Shown: in pieces, positions 57,973-62,229 of the stretch
Numbering within the stretch: the stretch's first letter is position 1
Layout: each line of letters begins with the position of its first letter
From: Streptosporangium minutum
Lineage (GTDB): Bacteria > Actinomycetota > Actinomycetes > Streptosporangiales > Streptosporangiaceae
DNA: 62,229 nucleotides
Direction: 5' to 3'
Assembly (NCBI RefSeq): GCF_002149035.1
Contig: NZ_NGFP01000009.1
Coordinates: 9,414 to 71,642 of the forward strand
Program-made: the position numbers and the translations under genes
The notes under the pieces: generated by a model
Database searches by the model: none
What the model saw: only the letters and a program-made list of their open reading frames with translations
Told to the model about the DNA's origin: nothing

Positions 57973-58755
57973 TCAGGTGATGGCGACGGCGTTGTAGACC
58001 TGGTCGAAGAGCGGCCTATGGCGCTCCTGATACTGGGCCACGGGCACCACGTGCCGGCCGACGAGGTCCTCGATCTGCGGCGGAGCCTCGTCGTACAGGT
58101 TGATGTAGAGCCGCTTGAGGTTCTTGCCGAACTGGCCCGCAACCCGCTTGGTTTCGGTGTCAGTGAGACCCTTGCCGCCGAGGTACGTGGACACCGTGAG
58201 CGGCCTGGTCAGCGGGTCCAACTCAGGAGTCTCCCCCATGAGGCGCCCCGCGAGGCGCCGACTGCATGCGTCCCAGTAGCCGCGGTCGCCGACGCCAGCG
58301 CTGGAGAGGATGGCGATGACCTCGGCCGCGGCCTTGGCGCGCTGAATGTCCTCGCCGAGCTGGCCGCCCGTGGCATGCGGGAGGATTGCGCCACTCTGGA
58401 TCATCTCTGCTTCGCGAGCCCGCACCGCGAAGTAGGTGAGCGCCTCAGCGATCTCTCGCTTGCGGCTGTCACCGCGCATCGCAACCAGGTAGCAGGCATA
58501 CCGGGTCAGCCGGTAGTCCGCGCCGTTCCGGCCGACGTGGCCTTCATTCTTTCCGATGGTGGAAAAATTGGCCTCGACGTCTACGCCCACGAGATCGGCG
58601 GCGGTCATGGCCAGCTCGATGACGGAGGCGAACCGGTGCCACGCGCTGTAGCCGAGAAACGGCTGGAGCTCGCGGGCGAACCAGTGCTCGCCACGCTCGT
58701 CCACGTGCTTGATCGCGTCGAACGGAGATCCGCTCAGAAGATCGATGTTGGTCAC
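57973..58755 (-). CDS. Antirepressor-like protein (BRO/DinD N-terminal domain)
   Basis: 260 residues. GEHWFARELQPFLGYSAWHR followed by FASVIELAMTAADLVGVDVE and RLTRYACYLVAMRGDSRKRE is the BRO-N/DinD-type domain ('F-x-A-x-E-L...LGY...LTRYACYL'). The C-terminal half (RAKAAAEVIAILSSAGVGDR; KRVAGQFGKNLKRLYINLYD) is a separate effector region. Such phage proteins often relieve repression or respond to DNA damage. It is early in the leftward operon. Confidence 0.75.
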   Translation of the reverse strand: MTNIDLLSGSPFDAIKHVDERGEHWFARELQPFLGYSAWHRFASVIELAMTAADLVGVDVEANFSTIGKNEGHVGRNGADYRLTRYACYLVAMRGDSRKREIAEALTYFAVRAREAEMIQSGAILPHATGGQLGEDIQRAKAAAEVIAILSSAGVGDRGYWDACSRRLAGRLMGETPELDPLTRPLTVSTYLGGKGLTDTETKRVAGQFGKNLKRLYINLYDEAPPQIEDLVGRHVVPVAQYQERHRPLFDQVYNAVAIT

Positions 58756-58970
58756 GCCGCCTCCTTGGCAAGGCCGGCGCGGGCGCGCTCACGCTGCGCG
58801 GTGATCAGGGTGATGAGCTCGTCGACGGACGGGCCGCCGGGCACGTACGCGGCGAGTGCGGCTTCTCGGACGGGGAGCGCGTCACGGCGAGCGCGGGCCT
58901 CGGCCCAGATCTGTGCGGCAGCGGTAATCGCGTCCGTGCGAGTGGTCGTGCCGGCGAAGTTACCGGTCAC
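58752..58970 (-). CDS. Small hypothetical early protein
   Basis: 72 residues: TRTDAITAAAQIWAEARARR then DALPVREAALAAYVPGGPSV and DELITLITAQRERARAGLAK, helical. GTG at 58970 overlaps the excisionase-like stop by 4 bases, and it overlaps the antirepressor start too; likely translationally coupled. Function unknown. Confidence 0.55.
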   Translation of the reverse strand: MTGNFAGTTTRTDAITAAAQIWAEARARRDALPVREAALAAYVPGGPSVDELITLITAQRERARAGLAKEAA

Positions 58971-59290
58971 TGGACAGCTCCCACAGCCGTGGCCTTGATC
59001 TGCTCGACCCACTCGACGAACCACTCACTCGGGACAGCCCGAGTGCCGGGGGAGGGGCGGACACTCTTGATCTCGCCGGAGTCGAGCTTCCTCTGGATCG
59101 TGGCCTTGGACAGGCCGGTCTCGTCCACCAGGTGGGTCACCCTCATGAGGGAGGGGAGCTTGGCGAGACGAATCGAAATGTGGTCAGCCGGGAGCGACAC
59201 GCGCTGACTGGGCACCGGGGGAGAAAGGGGAGCCGGGGTTTCACGGTCTACGCAAGCATGCGTAGAATCGGGCACGACTCTGCGAGGCAT
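58967..59290 (-). CDS. Excisionase-like / MerR-type small DNA-binding protein
   Basis: 107 residues. A basic N-terminus, then RVTHLVDETGLSKATIQRKL and DSGEIKSVRPSPGTRAVPSE, the HTH_17/Xis-like fold with a C-terminal WFVEWVEQIKA helix. It is the first gene of the leftward early operon, where Cro- or Xis-like proteins are found; serine-integrase directionality factors vary in sequence, so it is a candidate only. The ATG at 59290 is supported by AAGGAAAGG seven bases upstream. Confidence 0.72.
   Translation of the reverse strand: MPRRVVPDSTHACVDRETPAPLSPPVPSQRVSLPADHISIRLAKLPSLMRVTHLVDETGLSKATIQRKLDSGEIKSVRPSPGTRAVPSEWFVEWVEQIKATAVGAVQ
59248..59265. promoter_or_regulatory. Inverted repeat at the start of the excisionase-like gene
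   Basis: CTACGCA-AGCA-TGCGTAG, perfect 7-bp arms, 4-bp spacer. The same geometry is found upstream of the repressor (59935-59952). An operator lying within the first codons could block early transcription. Confidence 0.55.
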
Positions 59291-60007
59291 GACTATGCCT
59301 TTCCTTGGATTAGAGACCCAGGGGTGGAGTTAGCGCCCTCAGTGGGAACACGTGCACTGGCTGGAGCACCACCTCCAACCACCGGCACCCCACTGGGGGC
59401 AAAGCTTTTTGTGCGACACATGAGGGGACATGTATCCCCATGACCATGTATTGCCCGAGATCAGGGTAGGCGTCTGCGGCGATGGGCGCAACTTGTCCGG
59501 AGCACTGGGGCCGCTGATCCGTTTTTTTCCCCGCATCTGGCCGCACGGTTTCGCATGCGTTATGTACATACAGTGGCAGGGATCAGTTGTCTCGACCTCC
59601 CATACCCTCCCATCAGTGCCTGCGGATGACGCTACGTAACGCAACACACCGCACGCCTGTATGCGCCTAGGCAGCGAAGAGCGGTGGAGTACAGTGAAGT
59701 CAGGCTGACCTGGCATCTCGCAAGGAAACAGAAGGAACGCATAGGAAAGTACAGTGCCAGCCTGGCCCTGCATCTCATGACAGACCGTGTGCTTGCTCGC
59801 ACAAGATCGTTCATGCAGGCGTGGATATCTCCTACGTTCTCCATACCTCTGTCACCAGCGAATATGACTGTATATAGCTGTGAAGAGACTTGCGTGCGCG
59901 CAAGCCGTGGCCATACTCTCGGATGCGTAAACCTGTCTGGATCTGTCCAGACCTGTCCAGGCGTGCCCTGGCCTGTCATTCCTATGAGCCGTAGGGAGAA
60001 AACCTCC
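59291..60007. promoter_or_regulatory. Lysis-lysogeny switch region
   Basis: 717 non-coding bases between divergent early and repressor genes. It holds a GGGGA-CATGTA-TCCCC repeat (59424-59439), palindromes CGCATGCG (59552-59559) and TATGTACATA (59561-59570), and two imperfect ~35-bp direct repeats starting AGTACAGTG (59691 and 59747). Motif TGCGTWA or its complement recurs near 59555, 59632, 59735 and 59923. Promoters for both directions must lie here; I could not place -35/-10 boxes with confidence. Confidence 0.6.
59889..59971. promoter_or_regulatory. Three inverted repeats upstream of the repressor gene
   Basis: CTTGCG-TGCG-CGCAAG (59889-59904), GTCTGGA-TCTG-TCCAGAC (59935-59952) and CCAGG-CGTGC-CCTGG (59957-59971), within 120 bases of the repressor start; the last two share CTGTCCAGRC half-sites. 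They are likely operators for the repressor or for a Cro-like protein. Confidence 0.65.
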
Positions 60008-60583
60008 GTGGAGGCCACCAGCACCCCGTTCGCCGACTGGGTCACCACCACCGGCCGAGGTCTCGGGTATCAGACGGATGCCCAGCTAGCTGCAGCGATA
60101 GGTGTGCAGCAGTCCACCGTCACCCGTTGGCGAAGCGGGAGCCAGCCGAGCATCAAGCATCTCGTATCCCTTGCCGAGGTGTTCGGGATGAAGATCAGCC
60201 CGCTCCTCGCTATGTCCGGCCATGTCCCACCAGAGTTGCTCAACGAGGCCGAAGCGCCCACTCCACCTGTTACCGAGACAGTGCGACGCATCCAAGAGTC
60301 ACCTTTGAGCGAACGCCAGAAGGCACACCTGTTCGACTACTGGAGTCGGCGGCTCGCCGACGAGCGCGAACGCCTCTGGCAGATCATGGAACTGATCGAA
60401 GAAGCCGAGGGGACAGACAAACGGACGGTCGGCGACAGACTCCAGCAGGCGTTGCTCACCCTTACGCACTCCAACATCACGAGCCATGTGGTGACTCTTC
60501 TGTCGAACCTCTTCGCACTCGAAGCCTCGCCGCGGCGACGATCAGCAGGCAAGGGCCGACTCGGGCAGACCGTGAAGGGATGA
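60008..60583 (+). CDS. Phage repressor (XRE-type, CI-like)
   Basis: 191 residues from the GTG at 60008, which follows AGGGAG at 59993; an in-frame ATG at 59984 is an alternative. HTH at ~17-60 (TDAQLAAAIGVQQSTVTRWR; SGSQPSIKHLVSLAEVFGM), then helical segments (LSERQKAHLFDYWSRRLADE). No protease/LexA-like domain is visible, so induction would not use simple RecA autocleavage. It is divergent from the early operon and shares an ATGA overlap with the integrase. Confidence 0.82.
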   Translation: MEATSTPFADWVTTTGRGLGYQTDAQLAAAIGVQQSTVTRWRSGSQPSIKHLVSLAEVFGMKISPLLAMSGHVPPELLNEAEAPTPPVTETVRRIQESPLSERQKAHLFDYWSRRLADERERLWQIMELIEEAEGTDKRTVGDRLQQALLTLTHSNITSHVVTLLSNLFALEASPRRRSAGKGRLGQTVKG

Positions 60584-62145
60584 GCATGGGCTGCTCTACA
60601 TGTAGTTGGCCGCACCTGCCCGTCGCCCCGCGCGTCGTTGGCTATGTCCGGGTATCCATGGCCCGAGAGGAGATGATCTCCCCGGAGCTCCAGCGGGCCG
60701 CGATCTCCGACTACTGTGCCCGCCGCGGCTATCACCTAGAAGAGGTCATCGAGGACCTCGACGCCAGCGGCCGGAGCTTCGCCCGTAAGGGTGTTCAGCG
60801 GGCCATCGAGATGGTCGAGTCCGCCGGTATCGCCGTGGTCGTCGTCTGGAAATTCTCAAGGTTCGGCCGGAACAGGAAGGGGTGGGCGGTCAACCTCGAC
60901 CGCCTGGAGTCCGCCGGCGGTCAACTGGAGAGTGCCACCGAGGAGGTCGACACCACCAACTCGACCGGCCGATTCACTCGCGGCATGCTCGCCGAGGTCG
61001 CCGCATGGGAGTCTGAACGCATCGGGGAAGGGTGGCAGGAGGTTCAGGCCAAGCGGCGCACGGCCGGCCTCCCGCACCATGGCAAGCCGGCGTTCGGCTA
61101 CAAGTACCACCGCCCCACGATCGGCACCTCCGTGTGCCCGCAAGGCTGCGGGCCGGGGGAGTGCAAGAGCGAGTACCGGGTCGACCCGGAGACCGGGCCG
61201 ATCCTGGCTGAGATGTACAGCCGTTACAACAGCGGCGAGAGCATGGTGAAGATCGCCCAGTGGCTCAACGACAAGGGCTTCCTCAACGTCAAAGGCCTCC
61301 CCTGGGATAAGCGCAAGGTCAAGCGGTACATGGACTCGGGATTCGCCGCCGGCCTGCTTCGCATTCATGACAGCACGTGCCGCTGCAGCACCCCTGCGGA
61401 CTGCGACCGTAAGACGTTCCTCTCAGGGGCTCAGGCCGCCGTCATCACGGCCGAGCTCTGGATAACCTATATGGCCCAGCGCAAGGCCAGAGCGCGCCTA
61501 GCGCCCCGTGTGGAGGCGCCTACGTACCCGCTTGCGGGCCTGGTCTACTGCGGTCGATGTGATGGCCACCTGAACGCGCACTCCGCGACCCCCACCGACG
61601 GAGGAAAACGCGTGGGCGGCTACCTCTACCTGTGCCGCACATGGGAGAAGTCGCGGCAATGCACCGGGACGTGGATCACTCGGGCGAGGGTCGAGGAGCG
61701 TGTCCTGGAGTGGCTGGGGGAGGTTGCGGCGACGGAGCTGGAGGGGCGGGCGGCGATCGCTGTCGTTCAGGCCGTGGCGAAGACGACGCGGGATGGCGAC
61801 CGGAAGCGGCTGCTCGCCGAGAGCGTGAAGTGGGAGAAGGCGCTCACCCAGCTCACCGTCGACAGAGCGACCGGCCTTGTCCCCGAGGTGGCCTATGCGG
61901 GGGCTCGGGACGATCTCCTGAGCCGCCTGAAGTCCGTCTCCGACGTGCTGGAGTCCCTGGTCGAGGAGGACGGTGCGGCGTCGGTGGTGCCGGTCGAGGT
62001 GGCCGAGGGACTCGCCGCTGAGTGGCACACGCTTCCCGTGTCGGTGCGGCGGACGATGCTGGCCAAACTGATCAAGCAGATCAAGGTAACGTCACACGGT
62101 AGAGGCAGTGCTGACATCGAGATCGTTCCGACGTTTCCCCTCTAA
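60580..62145 (+). CDS. int: Large serine integrase
   Basis: 521 residues. Resolvase domain with catalytic Ser26 in RVVGYVRVSMAREEM and the conserved arginines of VVVVWKFSRFGRNRKG; a recombinase domain (FGYKYHRPTIGTSVCPQGCG; MVKIAQWLNDKGFLNVKGLP); a zinc beta-ribbon (GLVYCGRCDGHLNAHS...YLCRTWEKSRQC); and a C-terminal coiled coil. The ATG at 60580 overlaps the repressor stop (ATGA), so it is translated with the repressor; longer frames upstream lie inside the repressor. The gene ends 16 bases before the attR core. Confidence 0.94.
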   Translation: MSMGCSTCSWPHLPVAPRVVGYVRVSMAREEMISPELQRAAISDYCARRGYHLEEVIEDLDASGRSFARKGVQRAIEMVESAGIAVVVVWKFSRFGRNRKGWAVNLDRLESAGGQLESATEEVDTTNSTGRFTRGMLAEVAAWESERIGEGWQEVQAKRRTAGLPHHGKPAFGYKYHRPTIGTSVCPQGCGPGECKSEYRVDPETGPILAEMYSRYNSGESMVKIAQWLNDKGFLNVKGLPWDKRKVKRYMDSGFAAGLLRIHDSTCRCSTPADCDRKTFLSGAQAAVITAELWITYMAQRKARARLAPRVEAPTYPLAGLVYCGRCDGHLNAHSATPTDGGKRVGGYLYLCRTWEKSRQCTGTWITRARVEERVLEWLGEVAATELEGRAAIAVVQAVAKTTRDGDRKRLLAESVKWEKALTQLTVDRATGLVPEVAYAGARDDLLSRLKSVSDVLESLVEEDGAASVVPVEVAEGLAAEWHTLPVSVRRTMLAKLIKQIKVTSHGRGSADIEIVPTFPL

Positions 62146-62161
62146 CGGTTTAGGACTCTTC

Positions 62162-62166
62162 GCGCA
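62162..62166. other. attR: attR core (GCGCA) of the integrated element
   Basis: Element DNA (GGTTTAGGACTCTTC) lies to the left, alcohol dehydrogenase sequence to the right. Joined with attL it restores codons for VTVPFVCACGSCAACAAG. The inferred attP arms both contain a GTTTW...GGACTC or GAGTCC element, a weak inverted pattern around the core. Confidence 0.85.
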
Positions 62167-62229
62167 GACGAACGGGACCGTCACCCGGCCACCGGCCCGC
62201 CACGAGCCCACCCCCGGCCCCACGTCCTC
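62162..62229 (-). pseudogene. Zinc alcohol dehydrogenase, N-terminal part (runs off the window)
   Basis: Read leftward from the window edge: EDVGPGVGSWRAGGRVTVPF then VCA, where dehydrogenase homology stops and phage-derived codons begin. It is the segment just before the structural zinc Cys cluster, exactly what the piece at 19199-20011 lacks. The rest of the N-terminal lobe is outside the window. Confidence 0.88.

Larger units (their letters stand above)
20009..62164. mobile_element. Integrated temperate siphophage with conjugative-element genes, about 42.2 kb
   Basis: Bounded by attL and attR cores that, when joined, rebuild a continuous alcohol dehydrogenase coding sequence. It contains a serine integrase, repressor, replication genes, a complete siphovirus late operon, lysis genes, and a left arm with an FtsK/TraB-type translocase, a DUF2637 protein and accessory modules. 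All core phage functions appear intact, so it may be inducible. No second integrase or second attachment pair was seen inside, which argues for one element rather than two side by side. Confidence 0.88.

Noticed and set aside
60127-60579. N-terminal extension of the serine integrase
   Set aside because: This in-frame stretch overlaps the repressor and is basic low-complexity; the integrase fold starts after the ATG at 60580.

Overview
The window is very G+C-rich actinobacterial DNA, with C/G-ending codons, GTG starts and pSAM2-like and siphophage gene families. It is most like a Streptosporangiales or Streptomyces-type chromosome; the genus is inference. The exceptions are an A+T-rich defence gene at the left edge and short A+T-rich patches.

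1-9.8 kb is an accessory island with decaying mobile-element debris. A PD-(D/E)XK-NACHT NTPase (254-3286, minus) stands alone. It is followed by a truncated aldo/keto reductase, a fragment of a helix-turn-helix regulator, a lipoprotein gene, the broken 3' end of a pSAM2-type replication initiator, an intact XRE-type regulator with a divergent small partner gene, a frameshifted small gene and a HIT-family protein. A 145-bp aldo/keto reductase segment is repeated at 4090-4234 and 9625-9768.

9.8-20.0 kb is chromosomal metabolism: a LysR regulator, an NAD-dependent epimerase-like protein, an aldo/keto reductase, a large catalase lying between two pieces of a broken metallo-beta-lactamase-fold gene, an S9 peptidase, a short-chain dehydrogenase, a carboxymuconolactone decarboxylase-like protein, and the C-terminal part of a zinc alcohol dehydrogenase.

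20,009-62,164 is one integrated element of about 42.2 kb, inserted into that alcohol dehydrogenase gene. Its ends can be placed because the missing N-terminal part of the gene appears at 62,162-62,229, and joining the two sides at a shared 5-bp GCGCA restores an uninterrupted frame. The left arm (20-30 kb, mostly plus strand) resembles an actinobacterial integrative conjugative element: DUF6907-like proteins, a DUF2637 membrane protein, an FtsK/TraB-type DNA translocase, repeat-rich non-coding DNA, an XRE regulator, and a radical SAM/SPASM protein next to a PCMT-like methyltransferase. The middle (29.7-53.5 kb, minus strand) is a full siphophage late operon: terminase, portal, MuF head protein fused to an ADP-ribosyltransferase, scaffold, capsid, connectors, tail tube, a -1 frameshifted tail chaperone, tape measure, tail tip proteins, endolysin and holin-like proteins. 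The right arm (53.6-62.1 kb) carries early and replication genes: an initiator with five palindromic iterons inside its coding sequence, a DnaC-like loader, a CHC2 zinc-finger protein, an antirepressor and an excisionase-like protein. A divergent switch region follows, then a repressor translationally coupled to a large serine integrase that ends 16 bp before attR.

The element therefore looks like a temperate siphophage that also carries conjugation-type functions. The strongest leads are this chimera, the iterons inside the initiator gene, the palindrome array at 24.74-25.03 kb, the radical SAM/methyltransferase cassette, the MuF-ART fusion, and a tRNA-like gene with an abnormal anticodon arm.
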